Assembly: GCA_963718305.1 (NCBI GenBank)
Contig: CAVQZG010000008.1
Location: 372,001 to 436,000, forward strand
From: RYN-230 sp963718305
GTDB lineage: Bacteria > Actinomycetota > Actinomycetes > Streptosporangiales > Streptosporangiaceae
Length of the DNA stretch: 64,000 bases
Direction: 5' to 3'
The notes under the pieces were generated by a model, which had not been told where the DNA came from, did no database searches, and saw only the letters and a program-made list of their open reading frames with translations. A program made the translations under genes and the position numbers. Below are positions 40,969 to 49,716 of this stretch, one piece after another. The stretch's first letter is position 1; each line of letters begins with the position of its first letter.

Positions 40969-41934
40969 TCACCCGGGGGCAGGACGTTCGGGCGGCAGGG
41001 CGCGGTGAGCCATCTGGAGGACCAACGACCTCCGTGGCCGCCAGACGTCCCGGTCTTCGTAGGGCCAGGCGTAGGTCAGGCTCCCGTCGCGGGTGCAGTC
41101 GAGCAGTCCCGGCGTGCTGAGCTCGTGGGCCGACCATTCGTAGAGCTGCCGCAGCCTCGGCACGATCACCCCGTAGTCCAGGAGGCGGCCGAAACCGAGC
41201 TCGTTAGAGAGATAGTCGCCGATTTGACCGGTGAGCGGGTACTCGTCGGGGAGCACGCGCGACAGCTGCAGGAATATCCCCGTCATCCCCAGTCTCGGGT
41301 CGCCCAGGAACGGGGCGAGCGGCCGCAGCCACCCGAGCGAGAGCCGGGGCGCGGCGACGAGCGCGTGCGCGTAGAGCACCCGGCACAGCACGACGTTCAT
41401 GAAGAAGCGCTCGGCGGTGTTCTCGGCCTCGGCCAGGTCGAGGTGGTCGAGGTAGCCGGCCACCACGCTGGAGTTGTGCGCCCGGTACCAGGCCCGGGCC
41501 GTCGGGTGGTCCACGAACGACATCCAGTGCTCGACCGTCTGCGACGAGGCTGGGCCGGCGAGGCCGCCGCTGAGCGCCACCGCCTCGCAGCCGTCGCGCA
41601 GCAGGCGCTCGTTCACTGCCCGCCACCATGGACTGCCGGGCCGGTCGCTGTGCGGCGGCTCCAGCACGCCCCGGCGCAGCTGCCAGCGCATGAACGACAT
41701 CGCGGCGCGCCGGTACGGCAGGTGCCGGGGAGCCCGGCCGAAAGGCCCGTGATAGCAGCGCTCCACCAGGGCGATCCGGGCGCCCGGGTCGCCGCGCACC
41801 GAAGCGGTCTGCTCCTGCGCCCACGCCGCGGCCGTCACACCATGGGTCAAGTCATCAGACAGATGACGTTCTGGGGCCCGGCGGGGCCGGCGTCCATAGC
41901 GACCGGGCCACCCCCGGTCGCGGCGGTACGGCAC
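40969..41934 (-). CDS. conserved hypothetical protein, start uncertain
   Basis: Up to 321 residues. The sequence is clearly protein-like from about TAAAWAQEQTASVRGDPGAR onward: RHLPYRRAAMSFMRWQLRRG, VEHWMSFVDHPTARAWYRAH, AERFFMNVVLCRVLYAHALV, LGMTGIFLQLSRVLPDEYPL and a C-terminal YAWPYEDRDVWRP. It is mostly alpha-helical, with many Trp/Tyr/Arg residues. I do not recognise the family. The first about 28 residues (from GTG 41934) are Arg-rich; TTG 41850 or GTG 41838 may be the real start. No signal peptide is visible. Confidence 0.65.
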   Translation of the reverse strand: MPYRRDRGWPGRYGRRPRRAPERHLSDDLTHGVTAAAWAQEQTASVRGDPGARIALVERCYHGPFGRAPRHLPYRRAAMSFMRWQLRRGVLEPPHSDRPGSPWWRAVNERLLRDGCEAVALSGGLAGPASSQTVEHWMSFVDHPTARAWYRAHNSSVVAGYLDHLDLAEAENTAERFFMNVVLCRVLYAHALVAAPRLSLGWLRPLAPFLGDPRLGMTGIFLQLSRVLPDEYPLTGQIGDYLSNELGFGRLLDYGVIVPRLRQLYEWSAHELSTPGLLDCTRDGSLTYAWPYEDRDVWRPRRSLVLQMAHRALPPERPAPG

Positions 41935-41997
41935 TACTCTCCCGGTCAGGTAGGTGCGCGGACGAGCAGCCGGCTGCCGCTCGCATCTCGCTGCTCT

Positions 41998-42160
41998 TCA
42001 GAGTAGGGGCGCCGCATCCTGGTCAGCGAGGGGCTCCGCCGGCCCCGGCGGCTGGCCGGGAAACCTGACCCGGATGCAAAGCCCGCCTTCGGGCTGGGCC
42101 TGGGCGGCGATCTCGGCGCCGTGGGCGTCGGCGATGGCGGGTGACAGCCAGCACAGGTCG
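41998..42160 (-). pseudogene. 3' remnant of a sensor histidine kinase
   Basis: The minus-strand frame reads LDLCWLSPAIADAHGAEIAA, then QAQPEGGLCIRVRFPG, and stops at TGA 41998-42000. This is the degenerate C-terminal end of an HATPase domain ('GLGLW...IAEAHGG...GGGT...VRLP'), without the rest of the kinase. It lies directly downstream of the HD-GYP/LuxR gene, so a rearrangement probably removed a two-component gene here. Confidence 0.6.
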
Positions 42161-42163
42161 AGG

Positions 42164-43747
42164 TCAGGACGGCGTCGTGGTGGTGGTCTTCTCCTCGGGA
42201 AGCAGGCCGTGCTGCACCGCGAACAGCGCGGCGCCGGCCCGGCTGGACGCGCCGATCTTGGCGTAGATGTGCTCCACGTGGTTGCCGGCCGTCTTCGGCG
42301 TGATCACCAACCGCTCGGCGATCTGCTTGTTCGACATGCCGCGCGCCAGCAGGATGAGCACCTCGACCTCCCGGGCGGTCAGGCCGGAGAGCGTCTCCCT
42401 GCGGCGGGGCAGGCGATGGCCGGCCGCCTCGAGCACGGCATCGACGGCGGGGCCGTCCAGGCGGCCCGCGCGGACCTCGTCACGCATCTGCGCGGCCGCT
42501 TCCCCAGCCGACCGGGCGGGCCGGTACGGCCTGGGCTCGCGCATCGACTGGTACGCGTCCGCTGCCCCGAGCACCCGGGCCTGCCTCGAGATCGCGCCGC
42601 CAGAAAGCCCGCGCGGATACCCGCTGCCGTCCAGCCGCTCGCGGTGCTGCACGGCGATCTCGCCGAGCGGTCTCAGGGCGGCTGACTGATGCAGCATGCG
42701 CTCGGTCAGATAGGGGTACATGCGGACCCGCTCCCATTCGCCCGCGCTCAGCGGTCCGGGCCGGTCCCAGATCGAGTTCGATACGCCCAGCCGCCCGAAG
42801 CCGTGCACCAGCCCGGCCTGGCGCAGCATCTGGACGTCGTCTGAGGGCAGTCCGAGCCGGCGGCCGGCGTCCCCGGCCAGGTCGGCGACCGCGACCGAAT
42901 GGCCGAGAGTGAATGGCGACTTCAGGTCGACGAAATTCGCGATGGCGGCCAGCGCGCGGTCCAGTTCGGCCGCCGGCAGCCCGGGCGCCAGGGCCGGCTC
43001 GGCCGCGATCACGGCCTGCCACGCCGGGACCGCGTCAAGACCGCCGAAGATCTCCTCGGCCCTGGTGCACACCAGCGCCGCCAGGGCCGGATCGAACTGC
43101 TTGCCTGCCCTCCGGCGGGCGAGCGCGGTCGCGCCCGCGATCCCGCTGACCCGGTGAGCTACCTCCATGAATTCGGCCAGCTGCGCGACCCGCGCTGCGA
43201 TCGGCACCGCACCGGCCTTCAGTGCGCCGGGCCAGCCGCGCCCATCCCACTGCTCGTACGCCGCGCCGATCGCCTCGCGTACCTGGGCTGAAAGGTCGAG
43301 CTGCTCAGCCAGCGTCCGGGCCAGCCTCGCATGCTGGGAAATCATGCCGTCCAGCGAGCGGTGCCCGGTCAGGGCGAACTCGAGTCCGACCCGGAACCGG
43401 TGCAGCGGCGGGTTGCCCGACCCGACCAGCCGCATGGTGGCCACCATGGCCCGGAAGCCGCCGAATTCATGACCGTATTTGCCTGATTTGAGGGCGATGT
43501 CGTCGCCGAACCATTTCGCCTGCTCATGGGCGTCCGCGTGACAGCCGACGTTGACCAGCAGCGCGGTGTAGTAGACGGCGGCCCGGTCCGGCCCGGCCAG
43601 TCCCGCCTGGTCGGCCAGCCGCAGCGCGATCAGGCACTGGCGCAGGACGTGCTCCATCGGCTGGCCGAACCCCAGGTCCACGCCGAGTGACAGCGCCGCG
43701 ACCAGCTCAGCCAGCCGGACCTGCGAGCAGCCGGTCCCCCCGCTCAT
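42164..43747 (-). CDS. HD-GYP-type phosphohydrolase with C-terminal LuxR HTH
   Basis: A 527-residue protein from ATG 43747. Two HD-like helical halves: the first has YYTALLVNVGCHADAHEQAK and ALTGHRSLDGMISQHARLAR; the second, QAGLVHGFGRLGVSNSIWD and the HD-GYP-like QHRERLDGSGYPRG. Some metal ligands of true HD-GYP (the HD pair) are altered, so cyclic-di-GMP hydrolysis is not assured. The C-terminal HTH is LTAREVEVLILLARGMSNKQ, then IAERLVITPKTAGNHVEHIY. The HD/LuxR hybrid is known in actinomycetes, usually unstudied; it may regulate transcription in response to a nucleotide. Confidence 0.88.
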   Translation of the reverse strand: MSGGTGCSQVRLAELVAALSLGVDLGFGQPMEHVLRQCLIALRLADQAGLAGPDRAAVYYTALLVNVGCHADAHEQAKWFGDDIALKSGKYGHEFGGFRAMVATMRLVGSGNPPLHRFRVGLEFALTGHRSLDGMISQHARLARTLAEQLDLSAQVREAIGAAYEQWDGRGWPGALKAGAVPIAARVAQLAEFMEVAHRVSGIAGATALARRRAGKQFDPALAALVCTRAEEIFGGLDAVPAWQAVIAAEPALAPGLPAAELDRALAAIANFVDLKSPFTLGHSVAVADLAGDAGRRLGLPSDDVQMLRQAGLVHGFGRLGVSNSIWDRPGPLSAGEWERVRMYPYLTERMLHQSAALRPLGEIAVQHRERLDGSGYPRGLSGGAISRQARVLGAADAYQSMREPRPYRPARSAGEAAAQMRDEVRAGRLDGPAVDAVLEAAGHRLPRRRETLSGLTAREVEVLILLARGMSNKQIAERLVITPKTAGNHVEHIYAKIGASSRAGAALFAVQHGLLPEEKTTTTTPS

Positions 43748-43911
43748 TGGCTCAGGTTAACCCAGCCAGGACCTGGCGGCTGCTTCCCGCGGGCCGCGGC
43801 GGCTCACCGCCGCCTGGAACCCCGCGAAGATGGGGTGTTCGCCTCATGTGCCCAGGCCAGCCGTCTCGTTACCGTCGCTGCACGACAGCCCGACAAGCGA
43901 GTGAGGCAGCC

Positions 43912-44583
43912 ATGACACTCAGGACCCGTTTCTTCGCCGCCATGTACGACCGTCAGATGGCCAAGACCGAGAAGGCCGGCTTGCGCGACTTCCGCGAGGC
44001 CCTGCTGGCCGGGGCGGCCGGTGATGTCCTGGAGATCGGCAGCGGAACCGGGGGCAACCTGCCCTTCTACGGCCCCGCCGTCACCTCTCTCACCATGACC
44101 GAGCCCCAGCCCCCGATGCTCCGCCGGCTGCAGAGCAAGGCCAGCGGGTACACGCGGGACGTCACGATCCTGCGTGCGCCGGCCGAGGATCTTCCGTTCG
44201 ATAACGGTTCCTTCGATGTAGCCGTGTCGACGCTGGTGCTGTGCGGCGTGGATGATCAGCCGCGGGCGCTCCGGGAGTTGCGCCGGGTGCTGCGGCCTGG
44301 CGGTCAGCTCCTGTTCATCGAGCATGTGCGGTCCGGCGACCCTGACCGGGCCCGGCTCCAGGACCGGATGAACTGGCTCAACCGGCTGGTCGTCTGCTGC
44401 GACTGCAACCGCCCGACGCTGGACTCCATCCGGGCAGCGGGCTTCACCCCCGGGCAGGTCAAGCACACCACGTTGCCGAAGGCCCCGAAGTTCGTCAGCC
44501 CCACGATCATGGGCACCGCCACCACCCCGTCGCCGGCGCCGGCCCGTCCCTCCCCGCTCGCCTCAGGAAGCAGTTCTGACTAA
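43912..44583 (+). CDS. SAM-dependent methyltransferase (METTL7/phospholipid type)
   Basis: A 223-residue protein from ATG 43912 with a GAGG site. FFAAMYDRQMAKTEKAGLRD, motif I DVLEIGSGTGGNLPFYGPAV, acidic LTMTEPQPPMLRRLQ, DNGSFDVAVSTLVLCGVDDQ and LRRVLRPGGQLLFIEHVRSG match the phosphatidylethanolamine N-methyltransferase-like / METTL7-like group. RMNWLNRLVVCCDCNRPT is typical of that group. A Pro/Ser tail follows the domain. A membrane-lipid or thiol substrate is plausible. Confidence 0.9.
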   Translation: MTLRTRFFAAMYDRQMAKTEKAGLRDFREALLAGAAGDVLEIGSGTGGNLPFYGPAVTSLTMTEPQPPMLRRLQSKASGYTRDVTILRAPAEDLPFDNGSFDVAVSTLVLCGVDDQPRALRELRRVLRPGGQLLFIEHVRSGDPDRARLQDRMNWLNRLVVCCDCNRPTLDSIRAAGFTPGQVKHTTLPKAPKFVSPTIMGTATTPSPAPARPSPLASGSSSD

Positions 44584-44668
44584 GGCGGCCGTGATGGCCG
44601 GCGTCACGGTGTTCCGGCAGTTGTCACGCCTGAAGGGTGTCAGTCTCACCCTTCTCAAGGAGGACATC

Positions 44669-45049
44669 ATGCCGAGTGCCAGCCGAATGACGACTCCGGT
44701 CGCGATTGACGCGCCGCAGATCGAGGGGCGCTACGCGCGTCTCGGGGATTACACCATCAGCTTCGAGACCTTCAGGCAGGACGCTGACCCCGCGCCGTTC
44801 TTCGCCGGGCTTCCTGGCGACCGCTGCCCGTGCGCGCACTGGGGTGTCGTGACCGCAGGCCAGCTGACCTTCCGCTGGCCGGACCGCGACGAGACCTACG
44901 TCGCCGGTGACGCTTACTACGCCCCTCCGGGGCATCTGCCCCTGGTGACCGCGGGCACGACGGTCGTCGAGTTCAGCCCTACCGCCGATTTCGAGGCGAC
45001 CATGGCCGTCATCCGGCAGAACCTCACCGGATCGGGGGCGCTGGCATGA
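44669..45049 (+). CDS. cupin-fold protein
   Basis: A 126-residue protein from ATG 44669, 5 nt after AAGGAGG. CPCAHWGVVTAGQLTFRWPD followed by VAGDAYYAPPGHLPLVTAGT gives the two cupin motifs, though the metal histidines are reduced (Cys/His mixture). The N-terminal stretch GDYTISFETFRQDADPAPFF is typical of small actinobacterial cupins. Its last codons overlap the next gene in an ATGA junction, so the two are translationally coupled. Function unknown. Confidence 0.8.
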   Translation: MPSASRMTTPVAIDAPQIEGRYARLGDYTISFETFRQDADPAPFFAGLPGDRCPCAHWGVVTAGQLTFRWPDRDETYVAGDAYYAPPGHLPLVTAGTTVVEFSPTADFEATMAVIRQNLTGSGALA

Positions 45050-45498
45050 GCGCGCGCACGACGGCCGGCCCGGCGACCGGGACAGTGGCGGGGCCGGGCC
45101 GGCCGGACACGAATGCGGCTGTGGCGAAGCTGATCCGGTTCCTGGAAACCGGTTCCGCGCCTGACGGGCTGTTCGCGCCCGGCGTCTTTGCCGACCTGTC
45201 GCTGCCTCTGTGGCGGGTTCAGGCGGCCACCGCCGAAGACATCCTGGCCATCCGGGCTGAGGGCCATCCCTGGCCGGGGCAGGTGCGGGTGGAACGCGTG
45301 GAGCAGACCGGCCACGGGTTCACCATCGAGTTCGAGGAGCGCTGGGACAGCGGGGGCCAGCGGTGGTACTCCCGCGAGATGATCCGCGCCGACGTGGAGG
45401 GCGGCAGCATCGTGGAAATGTCCATCTTCTGCACCGGTGACTGGGACGCGGCCAGGCAAAAGGAGCACGCCGCGGCGGTTCGGCTGATCCGGCCCTGA
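45046..45498 (+). CDS. NTF2-fold protein
   Basis: A 150-residue protein from ATG 45046, overlapping the cupin stop by 4 nt. After a Gly/Pro leader it has AVAKLIRFLETGSAPDGLFA, PGVFADLSLPLWRVQAATAE, VEQTGHGFTIEFEERWDSGG and WYSREMIRADVEGGSIVEMS, the curved-sheet pattern of NTF2-like proteins. The HPWPGQVRVERV segment forms the pocket rim. Coupling with the cupin suggests they act together, but nothing more can be said. Confidence 0.8.
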   Translation: MSARTTAGPATGTVAGPGRPDTNAAVAKLIRFLETGSAPDGLFAPGVFADLSLPLWRVQAATAEDILAIRAEGHPWPGQVRVERVEQTGHGFTIEFEERWDSGGQRWYSREMIRADVEGGSIVEMSIFCTGDWDAARQKEHAAAVRLIRP

Positions 45499-45534
45499 CC
45501 TGTGCCTGGGCGCTCCGGAAACCTACGATGAGGT

Positions 45535-47367
45535 GTGGTGATCTCGTCTGCTGTCCGCGATCTCCTCGACCGCGCCGATGCTGCCCGCGAGGCCGGGCGG
45601 GGAGACGTGGCGGCCCGCCTGTATGACGAGGCGGCGGTTCGCTGCCGGGCCGGGGACGACCTCGACGGGTGGACCCGGGCCGTACTCGGTGCGGCCTCGG
45701 TCTACCTGTTCGGGGCGGAGCCGGGGAAGCTGCCGGCTCAGCTGTATGACGTGCTGGTCCGCACGACCGAGGACGGGACCCGGGCGCGGCTGGCGGCTGC
45801 GCTGGCCCGTTGCTGGGCGTACGCCGGCCAGTCCGCGCGCGCCATCCAGTTCGCGGACGAGGCGGTGGAACGTGCCGAGCGGGCCGGCCCCCCGGAACTG
45901 GTGGCGGACTGCCTCGACGCCGCCCTCGCAGCTCACTGGGGCCCCGGCGAGCTCGGCGTGCGCCGGTCGCTGGCCACCCGGCTCGATGACGTCGCCGCCC
46001 ACGTCCTTGATCCCGGCGCCCGGCTGCAGGCCCACTTGTGGGGCCTGCAGGTGGCCTGCGAGACGCTGGACGTGCAGGCCATACACCGGCAGATGCGGGC
46101 CCTGGAACTCCTCGGCGAGGAGTCGCCCCGGGCGCTGTTCTTCGCGGCGTCACGGCGGCTCATGCTCGACCTGCTGCGCGGCCGGACCGACACCACGGCC
46201 CAGTTGATCAGCGTCGCCGCGGCCGCCGCGGACCAGGCCTCCCTCGCTGATGCCTGGCTGGTGCTCAAGGCCATGGACGCCTACTCGGCGGCCCAGTCCG
46301 GCGATCGTGCCGCCTGCGCCGCCGGGGCGGCCGAGGGCGAGGCGTTCGCGCAGGCCGAAGGCGTGACGGCCGTGTGCGCCGAGGCGGCCTTCCTCTGGGT
46401 CTGCGCCGGGCAACCGGACCGCGCCCGCGCCCTGGTGCGCACATTCCACGGGCGCGTTCTCGACGACCTGCCCCTGGACGTGAACTGGCTGCTCATCCTG
46501 CAGTGCGTGCTCGAAGCCGCGCTCGCCGTTGACGACCGCGAGGTGGTGGCGAAGGCCGCCGGGCTCCTCTCGCCCTACGAGGGCCGGGCGGTGTTCAACG
46601 CCGGTGCGGTGATGTTCCACGGCGTCACCGACGACACCCTCGCCCGCGCGGCCGCCCTGCTCGGTGATCCGGACCGGGCCGCCCGGCTGCGCGCCCGGGC
46701 CCTCGCGACCTACGAACGCCTCGGGGCCCGATGGTGGCGTGACCGGCTCGCAGCCTGGGAGCCGCCAGCGGCGCACGAGGTGTCCGCCGCTGGCGGGTCA
46801 CTTCGCGTGTATCTGCACCCGGTTCCGGGCGGGCTCTGGCTGATCGGGCCGGAGGGGGCCGCCGTGCCGCTCAGGGCCCTGCGCGGTTTCGGCTACCTGA
46901 GGGAGCTACTGCGCCGTCCGGGCCAGCCAGTGGCCGTGCTGGATCTCGCCGGGGCCGGCGCGGGAGCCGCCGTGGAATCGGGACTCGGCGACCTCCTCGA
47001 TGCGCAGGCCCTCAAGGCCTACCGGCAACGGCTCTGTGACCTCGAACAGGAACTCACTGAGGCCGAGGACTGGTCAGACATAGGCCGGCTGGACTCGCTG
47101 CGCGCGGAACGCGACGCACTCCTGCATGAGCTGGCCCGCGCCACCGGTCTGGGCGGGCGGGCCCGCACGGCTGGTTCCAGCCAGGAACGTGCCCGGGTGG
47201 CCGTGCAGAAGGCCATCAGCGCCGCCACTGGCCGCATCGCGACCATCGACGGGCCGCTCGGACGGCACCTGCAAACCCGCATCCATACCGGCCTGAACTG
47301 CAGCTATGAGCCAGATCCGGCAGACGGCCTGGACTGGGTCCTCGACGGGCGGGCGACCGGCACCTAA
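45535..47367 (+). CDS. TPR-type protein with regulator-like C-terminal domain
   Basis: A 610-residue protein from GTG 45535 (GTG 45538 is equivalent). About 430 residues of helical TPR-like repeats (ARLAAALARCWAYAGQSARA, ADEAVERAERAGPPELVADC and similar) are followed by a beta-rich segment (YLHPVPGGLWLIGPEGAAVP) and a domain EDWSDIGRLDSLRAERDALL with RVAVQKAISAATGRIATIDG and ending near CSYEPDPADG. This C-terminal domain is usually seen at the end of large actinobacterial regulatory ATPases and TPR proteins, here without ATPase or HTH. Convergent with the sigma-factor gene, 58 bp between stops. Confidence 0.75.
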   Translation: MVISSAVRDLLDRADAAREAGRGDVAARLYDEAAVRCRAGDDLDGWTRAVLGAASVYLFGAEPGKLPAQLYDVLVRTTEDGTRARLAAALARCWAYAGQSARAIQFADEAVERAERAGPPELVADCLDAALAAHWGPGELGVRRSLATRLDDVAAHVLDPGARLQAHLWGLQVACETLDVQAIHRQMRALELLGEESPRALFFAASRRLMLDLLRGRTDTTAQLISVAAAAADQASLADAWLVLKAMDAYSAAQSGDRAACAAGAAEGEAFAQAEGVTAVCAEAAFLWVCAGQPDRARALVRTFHGRVLDDLPLDVNWLLILQCVLEAALAVDDREVVAKAAGLLSPYEGRAVFNAGAVMFHGVTDDTLARAAALLGDPDRAARLRARALATYERLGARWWRDRLAAWEPPAAHEVSAAGGSLRVYLHPVPGGLWLIGPEGAAVPLRALRGFGYLRELLRRPGQPVAVLDLAGAGAGAAVESGLGDLLDAQALKAYRQRLCDLEQELTEAEDWSDIGRLDSLRAERDALLHELARATGLGGRARTAGSSQERARVAVQKAISAATGRIATIDGPLGRHLQTRIHTGLNCSYEPDPADGLDWVLDGRATGT

Positions 47368-47425
47368 CGAGGGCAGCGCGCACGCGGGCCAGGGCGTGGC
47401 GATCTGGCCAGTGCCCCGGCCGGTC

Positions 47426-48313
47426 TCATGGCGCGGGACTGCGTATCGCGGCGAGCAGGCCGTCGAAGTCCTCGCCGCACGGTCCGCACGCGGCCAGATG
47501 AGCCGCGACACCGGGGTAGCGCTGCGCCGCCGGGGCGTCGGCGGCGGCCAGTTCGGCGTAGATGTGCAGCAATTCCATCGCCTCAGCGCAGCCCACATCG
47601 CGCGGGTCGGTCCGCAGGAAGCGGTCCAGCGCGGTCCAGGCGTTCATGGCTGCCTCGAAGGTCTGATCGTCCAGGTGCCCGTTAGCGGCAAGGGCGGACC
47701 GCAGCTTACGTCGTGCGTCGAACATCGTCTTGTAAATCGCATTCCGGGTCGAACCGAGCTCGGCGACCAGGGCGTCCAAAGGCACGCCATTGAGCACGAT
47801 CGCGACGAAAACCTTGCGCTGCCGCGGGCTGAGATGCTCATCCACCGCGCGGCGCACGGCATCGGCCAGTTCCCGCGCCTCTGTCTCCCGCGCAGGGTCG
47901 GGCCCGAACCGGCCGGGCAGCCGATCCCAGTCCTCGGCGTCCATCGAGACAGCCGGGTTGACCCAGAAATGACGTCCGATCTTCGCCGATACCTCGAAGA
48001 TGACGAACTTGTAAGCCCAGGTCGTGAACCTGCTCTCGCCGCGGAACTGGCCAAGCTTGAGGTCGATGGCCAGCAGGGCATCGGCCGCGGCCTGGTACGC
48101 GAGGTCGTCGAGCTCGGGGCCGGTGATGCGGAACTGCCCATTGCGCCGCTGCAACTCGGCGCGCGCGATCCGCAGCAGCAGGTCATGCAGGCGCGCCAGG
48201 CCCGCCTCCCGCTGCGGCCCGGTGCCGCCGAGCACCCGGACCCACTGCTCGGAATCGGGATCCGACCGCGACGGCGGGGAGATCCCGGGAACGGCAGGAT
48301 CGGCGGGCGGCAT
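47426..48313 (-). CDS. ECF-type sigma factor with fused zinc-binding anti-sigma-like tail
   Basis: A 295-residue protein from ATG 48313. Region 2 is LDDLAYQAAADALLAIDLKL with FRGESRFTTWAYKFVIFEVS. Region 4 is HLSPRQRKVFVAIVLNGVPL with GSTRNAIYKTMFDARRKLRS. The last about 80 residues contain Cys in DVGCAEAMELLHIYAE and the ZAS signature H-x3-C-x2-C in VAAHLAACGPCGEDFDGLL. A separate anti-sigma gene is absent, so the tail may hold the sigma inactive by itself. ZAS domains respond to redox or other signals in many ECF systems. Confidence 0.88.
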   Translation of the reverse strand: MPPADPAVPGISPPSRSDPDSEQWVRVLGGTGPQREAGLARLHDLLLRIARAELQRRNGQFRITGPELDDLAYQAAADALLAIDLKLGQFRGESRFTTWAYKFVIFEVSAKIGRHFWVNPAVSMDAEDWDRLPGRFGPDPARETEARELADAVRRAVDEHLSPRQRKVFVAIVLNGVPLDALVAELGSTRNAIYKTMFDARRKLRSALAANGHLDDQTFEAAMNAWTALDRFLRTDPRDVGCAEAMELLHIYAELAAADAPAAQRYPGVAAHLAACGPCGEDFDGLLAAIRSPAP

Positions 48314-48411
48314 ACGCCTGATCCTACGAAGGCCTGGGCCGTGCCCCGCGCCGCGGACGGCTGAAGTCCCTGGTAAGACCAGGCACCGGCCCCGGCGCGG
48401 CGGCAGCCGTC

Positions 48412-48443
48412 TCCCTGGCCCGCCCGGTCGGGCGGGCCAGGGA
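48412..48443. terminator. perfect 15-bp hairpin terminator
   Basis: TCCCTGGCCCGCCCG (48412-48426) pairs exactly with 48429-48443. It lies 18 nt past the stop of the minus-strand beta-propeller gene and 99 bp upstream of the sigma-factor start, so it ends the propeller transcript. Confidence 0.8.
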
Positions 48444-48460
48444 CAACGGCTGGAGCGTGC

Positions 48461-49618
48461 CTAGATGCTGGCTATCCCGGCGGGTGCACCGCCGGCCGGC
48501 AGGGGGGTGGGTGAGCTGGGCAGTTCGGTGAGGGCGCCGCCGTGCACGGCGAACACGGACAGGATGTGGTTGCCGCTGCCGTCCACCGACAGGGTCTTGC
48601 CGTCCGGGGACAGCCGGAGGTCGATGTCAGCCCCGCCGCCGCGGATGGGCGTGCTGCCGATCAGGGACAGTGAGCCGCCGCGGTTGATGGCGTAGCTGGA
48701 GACGTTCCCCGACCCGGTGTTGACCGTGAACAGGTACCGGCCGTCGTGGCTGATCTCCACCCAGCACGGCGCGGTCTGCCCGTCGGCGTACGGCGAGGCC
48801 CCGATCGGGGTGAGGCGGCCGAGGAAGCCGTCGCGGTAAGCGGAAACGGTGCCCAGGCCCGCGCCGTTGTGCGCGTTACTGACGAACAGCTGCCAGGGAC
48901 GGGCCGGCGAGAACTCCGCCCCGAGCTGGCCCAGGCCCTGGCCGGTGAACGGGGACCCCTTCGCGGCCAGCAGGCGGCCGCCGGGCAGCACCACGAAACT
49001 GTCGATCTGCGAGGTGCCGGTCCGGGTGCCGACCACGTGGTCGCCGGTGGCGTTGAAGAACACGTCACCCAGGCCCGCGGCGCCGGGGACGGTGACCGTC
49101 GAGCCGGGGATCGGGGTCAGCGTGCCGCCGAACCCGAGGCGGAAGCCGGAGTAGCCACTGCCACTGGAGCCGTCGCCCTGATTGGCCACGTAGACCAGCC
49201 CGGAGCGGGACACCGCGACGCTGACCGGCTTGATGCCGCCGGAAGACACCGGCTGGCCAGCGGGCACCGGGATCCCGCCCGCGGTGATGCGCAGGACCGA
49301 GATCTGGTTGCTGCCGGCGTCGACCGCCAGCAGATACCGGCCGTCCGGGGTGGCCTGGATCGCGCCCTGGGAGGCCAGGCCGCTGCCCAGGCCCGCGCCG
49401 CCCGCGGCGAACGGGGATCCCGGAAGCGGGGTGACCGAGCCGTCCGCGTGCCGGGCGAACCCGTCGATGGTGTTCGCGGTGGCCGTATTGCCGTCGATGT
49501 AGGTGTAGCCCACCACTGGTGAAGCCGTGCTGGCGCTGGCCGCCGTGCCCGCGCCGAGCAGGCCGATCGTGGCCGCCAGCACGCTACCGCCCGCGACCAG
49601 CCATCTGCGCTTGCCCAT
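48461..49618 (-). CDS. secreted seven-bladed beta-propeller protein (lactonase-like)
   Basis: A 385-residue protein from ATG 49618 with AAGGAGCGG upstream. The signal peptide is MGKRRWLVAGGSVLAATIGL ending ASA. The body is a repeat of propeller blades such as ATPDGRYLLAVDAGSNQISV, SHDGRYLFTVNTGSGNVSSY and LSPDGKTLSVDGSGNHILSV, each with a 'PDGRYL'-type strand. This is the 6-phosphogluconolactonase-like / lactonase propeller family; secretion argues against the pentose-phosphate role. A scaffold or extracellular lactonase function is possible. Confidence 0.87.
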   Translation of the reverse strand: MGKRRWLVAGGSVLAATIGLLGAGTAASASTASPVVGYTYIDGNTATANTIDGFARHADGSVTPLPGSPFAAGGAGLGSGLASQGAIQATPDGRYLLAVDAGSNQISVLRITAGGIPVPAGQPVSSGGIKPVSVAVSRSGLVYVANQGDGSSGSGYSGFRLGFGGTLTPIPGSTVTVPGAAGLGDVFFNATGDHVVGTRTGTSQIDSFVVLPGGRLLAAKGSPFTGQGLGQLGAEFSPARPWQLFVSNAHNGAGLGTVSAYRDGFLGRLTPIGASPYADGQTAPCWVEISHDGRYLFTVNTGSGNVSSYAINRGGSLSLIGSTPIRGGGADIDLRLSPDGKTLSVDGSGNHILSVFAVHGGALTELPSSPTPLPAGGAPAGIASI

Positions 49619-49716
49619 GGTCCGCTCCTTCGGTGAGGGAGGATCCGCGGTGATCCGCCGATCCACCCCATGAGCGGCGCGCCGCAGCAGCGTTCTTACG
49701 GCCGGTTCCCCCCACG

